Shown here: positions 1-9,711 of the stretch, one piece after another
Position numbering within the stretch: the stretch's first letter is position 1
Layout: the number at the start of each line of letters is the position of its first letter
Origin: Alkalibacter saccharofermentans DSM 14828
GTDB taxonomy: Bacteria; Bacillota; Clostridia; Eubacteriales; Alkalibacteraceae
Reading direction: 5' to 3'
NCBI RefSeq assembly: GCF_900128885.1
Contig: NZ_FQTU01000003.1
Location: forward strand, 124,001 to 188,000
DNA length: 64,000 nucleotides
Program-made: the position numbers and the translations under genes
The notes under the pieces: generated by a model
Told to the model about the DNA's origin: nothing
Database searches by the model: none
What the model saw: the letters and a program-made list of their open reading frames with translations, nothing else

Positions 1-1413
1 TTGAGGACTGCGCTTTACAATTATTTGTTCGCGAAGAAAAACAACGGTTCATACGTCTTAAGGATAGAGGATACTGATCAAAAGAGGTTGGTTGAGGATT
101 CGATGGTCAACCTAATAGAATGCCTGGAAAAGACTGGGCTTATTCACGACGAGGGACCTACTTTTGATAATGGAAAATTAATTCAAAAGGGAGAGTATGG
201 TCCATATATACAGTCAGAAAGGCTGGATATATACAAAAAATACTTAAGTGATCTCCTGGAAGATAAGCATGCATATCATTGTTTCTGTTCAAAGGAAAGG
301 CTGGAAGAGGTGCGTGAAAATCAGCGCCGTGAAAATATGACTCCAAAATACGACGGCCATTGCAGAAACCTTTCCAAGGAAGAGGTTGAAAGAAGGGTTG
401 CAGCTGGTGAGGAATATGTCATTAGGCTCAGGATGCCGGAAAATTCAATTATAAGCTTTTATGATGAAGTAAGAGGGGATATAAAAATAAATAGCGACGA
501 GGTTGACGATCAGGTCTTGATAAAATCAGACGGTTTCCCCACGTATCACTTTGCAGTAGTGATAGACGATCACTTAATGGGTATTACCCATGTGATCAGG
601 GGAGAGGAATGGTTGCCTTCTACCCCAAAGCACGTTTTGTTATACGAAGCATTCGGCTGGGAAAAGCCTACGTATGTCCATTTGCCAAACATCCTAAATG
701 CTGACAAGAAAAAGCTCAGCAAAAGGCAGGGAGATGTCGCAGTAGAAGATTTCCTAGCGAAAGGGTATCTGCCGGCAGCCTTGATAAACTACATTGCCCT
801 GCTGGGGTGGAGTCCGGATGTGAACGAAGAGATATTCTCCATGGAGGAGCTTATAGCCCATTTCGATGTCAAGAGGGTGAACAAGTCAGGTGCTGTATTT
901 GACGTAAACAAGCTCAACTGGATGAATGGCGAATATTTGAGGAAGCTTCCAACAGAAGAGCTGACAAAACTGTGTGCTCCTTTTATGATGGAAACTGGAT
1001 ATGTCACCGATGAGCAATTTGAAGCTGATTTTTCATACTTTGAGAAGATAGTGGACGCATTTAAAGAAAAGATGGACAAGTTCTCGGATATAAAAACTGA
1101 AATGAAAAATCTCTTCGAATACGATGGTGAAGTAACCGATGAAATTAGGGAAATGCTCCAGCTGGACACGACCCCTGTTCTTGCTGAATCGGCGGTAGAA
1201 AAAATGGAAAAATTAGACGAATTCACGCCGGAAACATTAAAGAAAGTATTTAAAGAGATTCAAAAGGAAAAGGGCATCAAAGGAAAGAGCCTGTTTATGC
1301 CCGCCAGGATAATAGCGACCCGACAGATGCACGGATCAGATCTAATGAAAATCATGAGCATTCTAGGGAAAGAAGAAGTAATAAAAAGATTTGAAAACTT
1401 CAGAAAGATTTAA
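1..1413 (+). CDS. gltX: Glutamyl-tRNA synthetase, 5' end cut by window
   Basis: Charges tRNA-Glu with glutamate in the cytoplasm (class I aminoacyl-tRNA synthetase). The frame is open from base 1 with LRTALYNYLFA, which in the family directly follows the HIGH-motif region, so about 20 N-terminal residues including HIGH lie outside the window; the TTG at base 1 is an internal Leu codon, not a start. The class I KMSKS-type loop is visible as KKLSKRQGD near residue 240, and the C-terminal anticodon-binding region is complete, ending in a normal stop. It could be a discriminating GluRS or a non-discriminating one that also charges tRNA-Gln; this cannot be told from sequence by eye. It converges on argH and they share a hairpin terminator. 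Confidence 0.95.
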   Translation: MRTALYNYLFAKKNNGSYVLRIEDTDQKRLVEDSMVNLIECLEKTGLIHDEGPTFDNGKLIQKGEYGPYIQSERLDIYKKYLSDLLEDKHAYHCFCSKERLEEVRENQRRENMTPKYDGHCRNLSKEEVERRVAAGEEYVIRLRMPENSIISFYDEVRGDIKINSDEVDDQVLIKSDGFPTYHFAVVIDDHLMGITHVIRGEEWLPSTPKHVLLYEAFGWEKPTYVHLPNILNADKKKLSKRQGDVAVEDFLAKGYLPAALINYIALLGWSPDVNEEIFSMEELIAHFDVKRVNKSGAVFDVNKLNWMNGEYLRKLPTEELTKLCAPFMMETGYVTDEQFEADFSYFEKIVDAFKEKMDKFSDIKTEMKNLFEYDGEVTDEIREMLQLDTTPVLAESAVEKMEKLDEFTPETLKKVFKEIQKEKGIKGKSLFMPARIIATRQMHGSDLMKIMSILGKEEVIKRFENFRKI

Positions 1414-1418
1414 AAAAG

Positions 1419-1455
1419 GCTGCACTTTACTCTTTGTAAAGTGCAGCTGGTTTTA
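1419..1455. terminator. Bidirectional terminator between gltX and argH
   Basis: A perfect 12-bp stem (GCTGCACTTTAC at 1419-1430, complement at 1436-1447) with a 5-base loop. It is followed by a T-rich tract on the plus strand (TTTTATT) and, read from the other strand, by CCTTTTTT. This fits intrinsic termination of both convergent genes. Confidence 0.85.
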
Positions 1456-2838
1456 TTTAGGCGTATTTTCAAGAAGATAATTTCGATTTATAAACAATAC
1501 CTTCTCCATGCTTTCTATAGATGGTCCGCCGATTACTTTTCGATTGTTGACGCAAGCTTCAATGGTGATATGATCGTATATGGTCTCGTCGAAAACAGGC
1601 GATATTTTCTTGAATTCTTCAAGGGACAGATCCTCGATGTTTTTGCCCTTTTCTATGCAGTACAATACAAGCTTTCCAATTATTGAGTGGGCTTCCCTAA
1701 AAGGCATGTCTTTTTTTACGAGCCAGTCTGCTGCATCCGTGGCATTGGTGAAAGCCTTCTTGGCTCCCTCGTACATGACTTTTTTGTTTACATTCATGGT
1801 CTTTACCATGTCCGTAAATATAGGAAGACACATAGATATGGTTTTTACTCCGTCGAACACAGCCTCCTTGTCCTCTTGCATGTCTTTGTTGTAGGCCAAG
1901 GGGATACCTTTCATCGTGGTCAAAAGTCCCATCAAATGTCCGTAAACTCTTCCAGTCTTTCCCCTGACCAGCTCGGCAATGTCAGGGTTTTTCTTCTGGG
2001 GCATAATGCTGCTACCTGTGCTGTAGGCATCATCCAGTTTGATGAAGTTAAACTCATCAGAGCACCAAAGAATTATTTCTTCGCTAAACCTGCTTAAATG
2101 CATTATGATCATGGACAGCGCGCTTAAAAACTCTATGCAGTAGTCCCTGTCGGATACTCCGTCCATGCTGTTTAAAGTAACAGCTTTAAAATCCAGAAGG
2201 TCAGCTACCATTTCTCTGTCGAGATCGTAAGTAGTTCCGGCTAAGGCACTTGATCCAAGAGGCATGATGTCCGTACGAAGGTAGCAGTCGGCAAGCCTTG
2301 CCCGGTCCCTCTTGAACATTTCGAAATACGCGCTCAAATGATGAGCCAAAGTTACAGGCTGCGCCTTTTGAAGATGCGTGTATCCCGGCATAATGGTTTT
2401 TTTGTGTTCTACTGCCAAGTCCAAAAGCACCTGCTGGAGGTTGTGGAGCATGGCATCTATGGATTCTATCTGGTCTTTGACGTACATCCTCATATCTAGA
2501 GCAACCTGATCGTTTCTGCTTCTGCCTGTATGCAGCTTCTTGCCAGTATCGCCTATTTTTTCTATTAGAAGCTTCTCCATGTTCATGTGAATATCCTCGG
2601 CGGAAATATCAAACTCCACTTTGCCGCATTGGATATCTTTTAAGATTTCCTTCAGTCCTTCAATAATTGCCACGCTTTCCTCAGAGGAAATGATCTTTTG
2701 TTTTCCAAGCATCTTGGCATGGGCGATGCTTCCCTTGATATCATAAGGATAAAGTATGTTGTCAAAATGTATGGATGAGTTGAAGTCGTCCGTCAGCGGA
2801 TTGGTCTCCTTTGTAAAACGTCCTCCCCAAAGCTTCAT
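1453..2838 (-). CDS. argH: Argininosuccinate lyase
   Basis: Last step of arginine synthesis: splits argininosuccinate into arginine and fumarate. The 461 residues match the family length. It opens with MKLWGGRF, typical of ArgH, and carries the fumarase/aspartase superfamily signature GSSIMPQKKNPD (residues about 277-288) that holds the catalytic serine loop. The start overlaps the argG stop by 4 bases (ATGA type), so the two are translationally coupled and transcribed together from the promoter upstream of argG. The gene runs on the minus strand, divergent from the argCJBD-carAB unit. Confidence 0.96.
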   Translation of the reverse strand: MKLWGGRFTKETNPLTDDFNSSIHFDNILYPYDIKGSIAHAKMLGKQKIISSEESVAIIEGLKEILKDIQCGKVEFDISAEDIHMNMEKLLIEKIGDTGKKLHTGRSRNDQVALDMRMYVKDQIESIDAMLHNLQQVLLDLAVEHKKTIMPGYTHLQKAQPVTLAHHLSAYFEMFKRDRARLADCYLRTDIMPLGSSALAGTTYDLDREMVADLLDFKAVTLNSMDGVSDRDYCIEFLSALSMIIMHLSRFSEEIILWCSDEFNFIKLDDAYSTGSSIMPQKKNPDIAELVRGKTGRVYGHLMGLLTTMKGIPLAYNKDMQEDKEAVFDGVKTISMCLPIFTDMVKTMNVNKKVMYEGAKKAFTNATDAADWLVKKDMPFREAHSIIGKLVLYCIEKGKNIEDLSLEEFKKISPVFDETIYDHITIEACVNNRKVIGGPSIESMEKVLFINRNYLLENTPK

Positions 2839-4064
2839 TTTTTCACGTCCTCGTATAGTTGATTGTTCTTTTCCTTCATGAGGGCTCTGACCTTAAGAGG
2901 CAGACCGAATAATCTTATGAAGCCTTCCGCATCCTTGTGGTCATATAGCTCTCCAGTATCGAAACTAGATATTTCCTCGTTGTAAAGGGAATAGTCTGAT
3001 TCAATTCCGGCCAGGACTATGTTTCCCTTGTAAAGCTTGAATCTTACCTTTCCGGTAATTACCTTTTGTGTTTCGTCAACAAAAGCGCTCATGGCCTCAC
3101 GCAAAGGCGTGAACCATTGTCCGTTGTAGACCATCTCTGAAAACTTGGTTGCTGCTATCTGCTTGAAGGAGTAGGTTTCCTTGTCGAGGCAGAGGTGCTC
3201 CAGCTCCTGGTGGGCTTTGTATAGGATTGTTCCTCCTGGGGTTTCGTAAATTCCACGGGACTTCATGCCTACGATGCGGTTTTCGATAAGGTCGATTACT
3301 CCAATTCCGTGCTTGCCTCCTACTTCATTGAGCGCTCTCAGCAAGGAGGTGCCGTCCATCTTCATTCCGTTTAACGCTATGGGAATGCCCTCTTGGAAAT
3401 CTATAGTTATATACTCGCTTTCATCAGGTGCGTTTTCCAACGTGTTGCACATCTGCAAGATCTTGCTGTGATCTGGCTCTATTGTTGGGTTTTCAAGCTC
3501 TAAACCCTCGTGGCTAAGGTGCCAGAGGTTTTTATCTCGGCTATAGCTTGAGTCTTTTTTCATGTTAAGCTTAATATCGTTTTTGATGCAGTACTCGATG
3601 GCGTCTTCTCTGGACTTGATATCCCATATTCTCCATGGAGCAATTATCTTAAGGTGAGGAGCCAGTGCGGTTATGGTTAGCTCGAATCTTACCTGGTCGT
3701 TTCCTTTGCCGGTAGCACCGTGGCAGATTGCCTCTGCACCTTCCTTAAGGGCATAGTGGACCAATCTCTCTGCGATAAGCGGTCTTGCAATTGATGTGCC
3801 TAAAAGGTACTTGTTTTCGTAAACTGCTCCCGCCTTCAAAGTAGGAAAAACATACTCGTTGACGAAAATATCTGTTACGTCATCTATGTAGAGTTTGCTT
3901 GCTCCCGAAGTCAGAGCCCTTTCCTCCAAGCCGTCGATTTCTTGTCCTTGTCCAACATCTATGCATACTGCGATTACCTCATAGTCGTAATTTTCCTTCA
4001 ACCAAGGTATAATGGTAGTAGTATCAAGACCACCTGAATATGCCAAAATAACTTTCTTTTTCAT
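2835..4064 (-). CDS. argG: Argininosuccinate synthase
   Basis: Joins citrulline and aspartate, using ATP, to make argininosuccinate. The 409 residues are typical. The N-terminal PP-loop ATP-binding motif AYSGGLDTT (residues 8-16) is intact, and the GATGKGNDQVRFE segment of the family is present. A GGAGG ribosome site (complement of 4075-4079) precedes the ATG. It is first in the argGH unit and has a strong sigma-A-like promoter with candidate ArgR sites upstream, so arginine repression is likely (inference). Confidence 0.96.
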   Translation of the reverse strand: MKKKVILAYSGGLDTTTIIPWLKENYDYEVIAVCIDVGQGQEIDGLEERALTSGASKLYIDDVTDIFVNEYVFPTLKAGAVYENKYLLGTSIARPLIAERLVHYALKEGAEAICHGATGKGNDQVRFELTITALAPHLKIIAPWRIWDIKSREDAIEYCIKNDIKLNMKKDSSYSRDKNLWHLSHEGLELENPTIEPDHSKILQMCNTLENAPDESEYITIDFQEGIPIALNGMKMDGTSLLRALNEVGGKHGIGVIDLIENRIVGMKSRGIYETPGGTILYKAHQELEHLCLDKETYSFKQIAATKFSEMVYNGQWFTPLREAMSAFVDETQKVITGKVRFKLYKGNIVLAGIESDYSLYNEEISSFDTGELYDHKDAEGFIRLFGLPLKVRALMKEKNNQLYEDVKK

Positions 4065-4099
4065 CTAAATAGCGACCTCCATAATAATTAAATTTCAAT

Positions 4100-4137
4100 A
4101 CGCATAATTATACAACATAAATGAATAATATGCAATA
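4100..4137 (-). promoter_or_regulatory. argG promoter overlapped by candidate ARG boxes
   Basis: On the minus strand TTGCAT (complement of 4130-4135), 17 bp, then TATAAT (complement of 4107-4112). Two imperfect ARG-box-like half-palindromes lie on top of it: CGCATAATTATACA (4101-4114) and ATGAATAATATGCAAT (4121-4136), compared with the known TGAAT-N4-ATTCA pattern. The promoter is convincing; the ArgR sites are tentative. Confidence 0.6.
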
Positions 4138-4152
4138 AAAATTAAAAAATAC

Positions 4153-4181
4153 TTGAAAACATCTGCAAGCGCATGTATAAT
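4153..4181 (+). promoter_or_regulatory. argC promoter
   Basis: TTGAAA (4153-4158), 17 bp, TATAAT (4176-4181), about 110 bp before argC. An ARG-box-like sequence, TTGAATAATTAATAATGA (4261-4278), sits just before the argC ribosome site and could serve as an ArgR operator (weak match). Confidence 0.65.
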
Positions 4182-4292
4182 TATGTGACAGCTAAGGTAG
4201 TGACAGCCCTTTGCCATCAGATAACATTATATATGAAAAACGAATATTTATATAGGGAAATTGAATAATTAATAATGAAATGAGGTATTAAC

Positions 4293-5336
4293 ATGATAAG
4301 AGCAAGCGTAATAGGAGCTTCGGGATATGTAGGGCAAGAACTGATAAGGCTTTTGCATAACCATCCACAGGTGGAGATAGGTTCAATCACTTCCACCAGC
4401 GCTGTAGGTGAGAGATATGACAAGTCTTACGGAAATTATAAGAGCATTTATGAAAAGCCCTTTGAAAAGCAGGACATACAAAAGATAGCCGAAGAATCCG
4501 ACGTTGTTTTTCTAGCTTTGCCCCATGGCGTGGCTTCTCATATGATAACTGAGGAAATCCTATCAAAGACCAAGGTTATAGACATGGGAGCGGATTATAG
4601 GCTTAAGGACGTGGATATCTATGAACAGTGGTATCATACAAAGCACTTGAGCCCAGATCTTATAGAAAAAAGCATCTACGGACTTTGTGAAATCAAAAAA
4701 GACGAAATAAAAGAATACAGCCTGGTGGCAAATCCCGGGTGCTACACAACCTGCAGCATTCTAACATTGGCTCCTTTGATGACACAGTCTGCATTCGACA
4801 CGGACTCTATTGTAATTGATGCAAAATCAGGTATAACCGGCGCTGGGAGAAGTCTTGACGTATCAACTCATTATACCGAGTGCAACGAATCTATAAAGGC
4901 GTACAAAGTCGCAGCCCACAGACATACCCCTGAGATAGAAGAACAGCTAGGTGCAGTGGCGGGAAAACAGATAAGGCTGATATTTACTCCTCATTTAACG
5001 CCCATGAACAGAGGGATACTGGCTACATGCTACATTAAGTTAAAAGAGGACTTGACTGAGGAGAAGATCAGAGAATTTTACCTCGAATATTACAAAGATA
5101 GCGAATTTGTAAGGATACTCAGTGAAGGAAATTTGCCGGAGACCAGATGGGTCAAAGGTTCTAATTATTGCGACATAGGACTAAAACTGGACAAAAGGAC
5201 AAATACCCTGGTAGCTATAGGCGCAATAGACAACTTGATGAAAGGCGCTGCCGGTCAAGGGGTACAAAACATGAATATCATATTTGGAATAAATGAAAAT
5301 ACCGGACTAGAGGATATTCCAATATTTCCGGTTTAA
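4293..5336 (+). CDS. argC: N-acetyl-gamma-glutamyl-phosphate reductase
   Basis: Third step of ornithine synthesis: NADPH-dependent reduction of N-acetylglutamyl phosphate to the semialdehyde. The 347 residues are normal for the family. The N-terminal dinucleotide-binding motif GASGYVG (residues 8-14) and the catalytic-cysteine motif NPGCYTT (Cys at about 149) are visible. The ATG follows TGAGG at 4281-4285. It heads the plus-strand arginine operon, with argJ starting 12 bases after its stop. Confidence 0.96.
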   Translation: MIRASVIGASGYVGQELIRLLHNHPQVEIGSITSTSAVGERYDKSYGNYKSIYEKPFEKQDIQKIAEESDVVFLALPHGVASHMITEEILSKTKVIDMGADYRLKDVDIYEQWYHTKHLSPDLIEKSIYGLCEIKKDEIKEYSLVANPGCYTTCSILTLAPLMTQSAFDTDSIVIDAKSGITGAGRSLDVSTHYTECNESIKAYKVAAHRHTPEIEEQLGAVAGKQIRLIFTPHLTPMNRGILATCYIKLKEDLTEEKIREFYLEYYKDSEFVRILSEGNLPETRWVKGSNYCDIGLKLDKRTNTLVAIGAIDNLMKGAAGQGVQNMNIIFGINENTGLEDIPIFPV

Positions 5337-5348
5337 GGGGGAGAAGAC

Positions 5349-6569
5349 ATGCACGTAATTGAAGGAGCAATAAATTCACCTAAAGGATTTACGGCAGCAG
5401 GCAAACACGTAGGCGTAAAGAAAAAGCGTAAAGACTTATCCATTGTACTAAGCGAGAATCCAGCCGCAGTGGCGGCTATGTTTACCACCAACAAGGTCAA
5501 GGCTGCACCAGTGGTCTGGAACATGGACGTATACGAAAAGGGAAAGCCCATCAGAGCTATTGTAGTCAACAGCGGCAACGCAAATGCATGCACCGGCAAA
5601 AAAGGCATGGATGATACGGTGCTCATGGCGGAAACAACCGCTGAAAGCTTTGGAATAAAAAGAGAAGAGGTCATAGTAGCGTCCACCGGAGTTATCGGAG
5701 TTCCATTGCCTATAGATATCATAAGAGATGGAATCAAGGAACTTTCAAAGGATTTGGATGAGGAGCTTATTTCGGGACTTAATGCGGCGGAAGGAATAAT
5801 GACGACGGACACGACGATAAAGAACATCGCTGTAGAGATCGAAATAGGGGGAAAGGCAGTAATAGTTGCCGGAATGGCAAAGGGATCGGGTATGATACAT
5901 CCCAACATGGCAACCATGCTTTCCTTTGTGACAACTGATGCAGATATCAGCCAGGAGCTTCTCAGAAAGGCTCTTAAGCAAATCGGGAAGGATACATACA
6001 ATATGATATCCGTAGACGGGGATACCAGCACCAATGACATGGTGGTGGTAATGGCAAACGGAATGGCTGGAAATGAAAAGATCACAGAGGAAAACAAGGA
6101 CTATAGAACATTGTACAAAGCCCTCTATCACATAAATGAGCACCTTGCCAAGGAAATAGTAAAGGACGGAGAAGGCGCCAGCAAATTTATAGAGGTGAAG
6201 ATAACCGGAGCAAAGACTACGGAAGATGCCCGAAAGATGGTAAAAAGCGTTCTTACTTCAAACCTTGTCAAGACAGCAATGTTCGGAGAGGATGCAAACT
6301 GGGGAAGGGTTCTCTGCGCCATGGGGTACTCCCAGGCGGATTTTGATCCGGAAAAGGCAAGCTTGGAATTTGAAGCTTCAGGTCAGAAGATCCTGCTTCT
6401 AAAAGAAGGTTTGCCAGTAGCTTTTGACGAAGATTATGCCTATGAGCTCTTGCAAAACAGGGACATAAAGATACATGCGACCTTGGAAGACGGCGAAGCC
6501 CAGGCTACCGGCTGGGGATGCGACTTAAGCTACGATTATGTGAAAATTAACGGTGAATACAGAACCTAA
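5349..6569 (+). CDS. argJ: Ornithine acetyltransferase / N-acetylglutamate synthase (ArgJ)
   Basis: Transfers the acetyl group from N-acetylornithine to glutamate, recycling acetyl in the cyclic pathway; bifunctional members also use acetyl-CoA. The protein is made as a 406-residue precursor. The autocleavage site NMATML is present, with Thr189 as the expected nucleophile and new N-terminus of the beta chain. The substrate loop GVIGVPL and the GEDANWGR motif are also typical. Its presence, and the absence of argA or argE here, points to the cyclic acetyl route. A GGGGGAGAAG ribosome site precedes the ATG. Confidence 0.95.
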   Translation: MHVIEGAINSPKGFTAAGKHVGVKKKRKDLSIVLSENPAAVAAMFTTNKVKAAPVVWNMDVYEKGKPIRAIVVNSGNANACTGKKGMDDTVLMAETTAESFGIKREEVIVASTGVIGVPLPIDIIRDGIKELSKDLDEELISGLNAAEGIMTTDTTIKNIAVEIEIGGKAVIVAGMAKGSGMIHPNMATMLSFVTTDADISQELLRKALKQIGKDTYNMISVDGDTSTNDMVVVMANGMAGNEKITEENKDYRTLYKALYHINEHLAKEIVKDGEGASKFIEVKITGAKTTEDARKMVKSVLTSNLVKTAMFGEDANWGRVLCAMGYSQADFDPEKASLEFEASGQKILLLKEGLPVAFDEDYAYELLQNRDIKIHATLEDGEAQATGWGCDLSYDYVKINGEYRT

Positions 6570-6579
6570 GGAGAGACTA

Positions 6580-7461
6580 ATGGACAAATATATAAATCAG
6601 GCAAAGACTCTTATGGAAGCGCTGCCTTATATAAAAAAATTCAACAACAAGATCGTGGTCATAAAATACGGCGGCAGCGCGATGATCGATGAAAAGCTTA
6701 AGATGTCAGTCATAAAGGATATAACCCTTATGAAGCTTGTTGGGATACGGCCGGTGGTGGTCCACGGAGGCGGAAAAAAGATAAACGAAATGCTGGAAAA
6801 AGTTGGTAAGGAAAGCCTGTTTGTTGACGGCCTTAGGGTTACTGACGATGAAACCATGGAGATAGCTGAAATGGTGCTTTCTGGAAGCATAAACAAAGAA
6901 ATAGTCCAAATGTTTCAACAGCAGGGCATAAAGGCGGTGGGCATCAGCGGCAAAGACGGCAGGACAATTCTGGCTAGGAAGAAAATGCCAGGGGGAAAGG
7001 ATATCGGCTGGGTTGGAGAGATCGAAAAGGTAAATCCTGAACTTTTAGATAGCTTGATGAATGATGATTTCGTGCCTGTAGTAGCCCCAATCGCCACAGA
7101 TGAAAACAACCATACATACAATATAAATGCAGATTATGTGGCTAGCGCCTTGGCTTCCGCGCTTAAGGCCGAGAAGCTGGTTTACCTCACGGATGTGGAA
7201 GGGGTATTAAGAGACGTTGAGGATAAGGACAGCCTGATATCAAAAATAGCGATAGATCGCATAGAGCAATACAAGGAAGAAAAAGTAATAACCGGGGGAA
7301 TGATACCTAAAATAGAGAACTGCAAAAAGAGCATAGAAGCAGGCGTCAACAGCGTCCACATCCTTGATGGAAGAGTTGAACACTGTCTTTTGCTTGAAGT
7401 ATTCACTAACTCAGGGATAGGAACGATGATTTACAAACAGGAGGATAATCATGGAGAATAA
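6580..7461 (+). CDS. argB: Acetylglutamate kinase
   Basis: Phosphorylates N-acetylglutamate, usually the arginine-inhibited control step. It is 293 residues from the ATG at 6580, chosen because AAGGAGAG (6568-6575) lies just before it; a longer frame from GTG 6553 would run into argJ and has no ribosome site. Amino acid kinase motifs are present: VVIKYGGSAM near residue 28, HGGGKKI near 64 and a C-terminal GGMIPK. The N-terminal helix before the kinase core resembles that of arginine-sensitive hexameric enzymes, so feedback inhibition is plausible (inference). Confidence 0.95.
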   Translation: MDKYINQAKTLMEALPYIKKFNNKIVVIKYGGSAMIDEKLKMSVIKDITLMKLVGIRPVVVHGGGKKINEMLEKVGKESLFVDGLRVTDDETMEIAEMVLSGSINKEIVQMFQQQGIKAVGISGKDGRTILARKKMPGGKDIGWVGEIEKVNPELLDSLMNDDFVPVVAPIATDENNHTYNINADYVASALASALKAEKLVYLTDVEGVLRDVEDKDSLISKIAIDRIEQYKEEKVITGGMIPKIENCKKSIEAGVNSVHILDGRVEHCLLLEVFTNSGIGTMIYKQEDNHGE

Positions 7462-8644
7462 AACCATAGACAAGGCTAAAAAATACATTATGAGCACTTA
7501 TGCGTCCTTTCCGCTGGTATTTGAACGTGGAGAAGGATGCTATCTTTTCGATGACAGTGGAAAAAAATATCTGGATTTTGTATCGGGCATAGCGGTAAAT
7601 GCCTTGGGTTATGGACATGAAAGGTTCATAGAAGCAGTGGGAGAGCAGCTCAAGAAACTTACGCATATATCAAACCTTTACTATAATGAACCAGCTGTAA
7701 AGCTCGCTGAAAAGCTCAGCAAATATTCAGGTCTTGACAAGGTATTCTTCTGCAACAGTGGGGCTGAAGCTGTGGAGGCTGCCTTGAAGCTTAGCCGGGT
7801 GTACTGCAAAAAAAATAAGTCTAAGGATGCGTATAAAATAGTTTCCATGAAAAATTCTTTTCACGGGAGGACATTTGGAGCCATATCGGCGACAGGCCAG
7901 CTTAAATACCAAAAGGACCTTGATCCGATGATGCCACAGGTGGATTTTGCAGAATTCAACGATATAGAGGATTTAAAATCCAAGATATCTCCTGAGACGG
8001 CAGCAGTAATAGTGGAGCCCATACAGGGAGAAGGGGGAATAAACCCTGCACAGGTAGATTACCTAAAAGCCGTTAGAAAACTGTGCGATGATAACAACAT
8101 CATATTGATCTTTGATGAAGTCCAAAGTGGAATCGGACGAACAGGTGATTTTTTCGCCTACCAAAAATACGGTGTAGTTCCGGATATAGTCACATGTGCC
8201 AAAGGTCTAGGAGGGGGAATTCCAATGGGAGCGATAATAGCCAAAGAAGAAGTGGCACAAGCCTTCACCCCGGGAAGCCATGCATCTACCTTCGGAGGCA
8301 ATGCCCTTTCAGCTTCAGCTGCCTTGGTGGTAGTTGAGGAACTTATGGAAAATGGATTGATCGAAAATGTTAAAAAGCAAGGAGCCTATCTAAGAGAAAA
8401 ATTAGAGAATATCAAGAATGAGCATCCTGAAATCAAGGAAGTCAAGGGCGCAGGGCTAATGATGGGGGTATCATTGGAAGGCATCGCCCCTGTAGAAGTC
8501 GTGAAAAATGCCATGGAAAAAGGGCTGTTGCTGGTAGGTGCGGGAAGCGACGTAATACGGTTTGTGCCTCCTTTGACAGTGGGCAAAAAAGAAATTGATG
8601 AATTCATTGGAATTTTCACTGCAGCATTGGAGGATGCAAAATGA
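7451..8644 (+). CDS. argD: Acetylornithine aminotransferase
   Basis: PLP enzyme converting N-acetylglutamate semialdehyde to N-acetylornithine with glutamate as amino donor; members often also serve lysine synthesis as DapC. It has 397 residues and class III aminotransferase features: FCNSGAEAVEAA near residue 98, FDEVQSGIGRTG near 220 and the PLP lysine in CAKGLGGG (Lys251). It overlaps argB by 11 bases with its CAGGAGG ribosome site inside argB, and its stop overlaps the carA start (ATGA). Confidence 0.94.
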   Translation: MENKTIDKAKKYIMSTYASFPLVFERGEGCYLFDDSGKKYLDFVSGIAVNALGYGHERFIEAVGEQLKKLTHISNLYYNEPAVKLAEKLSKYSGLDKVFFCNSGAEAVEAALKLSRVYCKKNKSKDAYKIVSMKNSFHGRTFGAISATGQLKYQKDLDPMMPQVDFAEFNDIEDLKSKISPETAAVIVEPIQGEGGINPAQVDYLKAVRKLCDDNNIILIFDEVQSGIGRTGDFFAYQKYGVVPDIVTCAKGLGGGIPMGAIIAKEEVAQAFTPGSHASTFGGNALSASAALVVVEELMENGLIENVKKQGAYLREKLENIKNEHPEIKEVKGAGLMMGVSLEGIAPVEVVKNAMEKGLLLVGAGSDVIRFVPPLTVGKKEIDEFIGIFTAALEDAK

Positions 8645-9711
8645 AAGCCTACCTCTACCTGGAAGATGGGACGTTGGTGGAAGGAGAGGCCTTCGGCGCA
8701 ATTAAGGAAACCCTGTCGGAGATAGTATTTAATACGGGAATGACTGGGTATCAGGAAATCTTGACAGATCCCTCATACAGGGAACAGACCGTTGTGATGA
8801 CTTACCCCATTGTAGGAAATTACGGAATAAACAAAAATGACTTCGAATCCGAAGACATACAGGTAAAAGCCTTTGCCGTTAGGGAATATAGCGTGCATCC
8901 AAGCCATTATGAATGTGATGAAACTTTGGATGATTTTCTTAAGAGCAAAGGAATACCCGGGATATACGGGATAGATACAAGGATGATAACAAAAAAAATC
9001 AGGAATATCGGTACCATGAAATGCTTGCTTACCTATGATAAGACTTCGGAGGCAATGGAAAAAATAAATACCTACTCATTCCCGAAGGATGTTGCAAGAA
9101 GAAATGCCTTAAAAGAAAAAATGACATTTGATGGAAATGGTGCAAAAATAGGCCTTTTAGATCTCGGGTTTAAGAGAGGGATATTGAGAGAGCTTTTATC
9201 TTGCGGTTGCAAGGTGATACTCTATCCTTATAACACTGGAGCAGACGAAATAATGTCTGATGGCCTGGACGGATTCATGTTCTCCAACGGTCCAGGTGAC
9301 CCGAAGGACAATCCTGAGATAATAAGCTTGGCAAAGGAGCTCTTCGGAAAGATGCCCCTTTTTGGCATTTGCCTAGGTCACCAGATACTTGCCTTGGCTC
9401 TCGGAGCGGATACCTTCAAGATGAAGTTCGGCCACAGGGGCAGCAATCATCCAGTAATAAATCTTAAAAGCCAAAAGGTTTTGATATCTTCGCAGAATCA
9501 CGGTTATGAGGTGGACGGAAGAAGCCTCCCCGAAGGAACCGTCAAAACATACGAAAATATAAACGACGGTACATTGGAAGGCTTTGACCATCCCGGGCTT
9601 AAAATAAAAGCAGTACAGTTTCATCCCGAGGAAGGCCCAGGGCCTGTTGACGGACATGAGATCATTGCAGGATGGATCAACAACGTAAAGGATGATGAAT
9701 ATAATGCCTAA
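8641..9711 (+). CDS. carA: Carbamoyl-phosphate synthase small (glutaminase) subunit
   Basis: Hydrolyses glutamine and channels ammonia to CarB to make carbamoyl phosphate. At 356 residues it is of usual length: an N-terminal CPSase domain, then a class I glutamine amidotransferase domain with nucleophile elbow GICLGHQ (Cys244) and QFHPE (catalytic His). It starts in the argD stop (ATGA overlap) and ends inside carB, so the pair is co-translated. Its place in the arginine operon suggests an arginine-regulated enzyme; whether a second pyrimidine copy exists is not visible here. Confidence 0.96.
   Translation: MKAYLYLEDGTLVEGEAFGAIKETLSEIVFNTGMTGYQEILTDPSYREQTVVMTYPIVGNYGINKNDFESEDIQVKAFAVREYSVHPSHYECDETLDDFLKSKGIPGIYGIDTRMITKKIRNIGTMKCLLTYDKTSEAMEKINTYSFPKDVARRNALKEKMTFDGNGAKIGLLDLGFKRGILRELLSCGCKVILYPYNTGADEIMSDGLDGFMFSNGPGDPKDNPEIISLAKELFGKMPLFGICLGHQILALALGADTFKMKFGHRGSNHPVINLKSQKVLISSQNHGYEVDGRSLPEGTVKTYENINDGTLEGFDHPGLKIKAVQFHPEEGPGPVDGHEIIAGWINNVKDDEYNA

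Noticed and set aside
5333..6097. 254-codon open frame on the minus strand
   Set aside because: It lies antisense to argJ, whose protein is unmistakable; the antisense product is low-complexity Ser/Ile/Pro-rich with no ribosome site.
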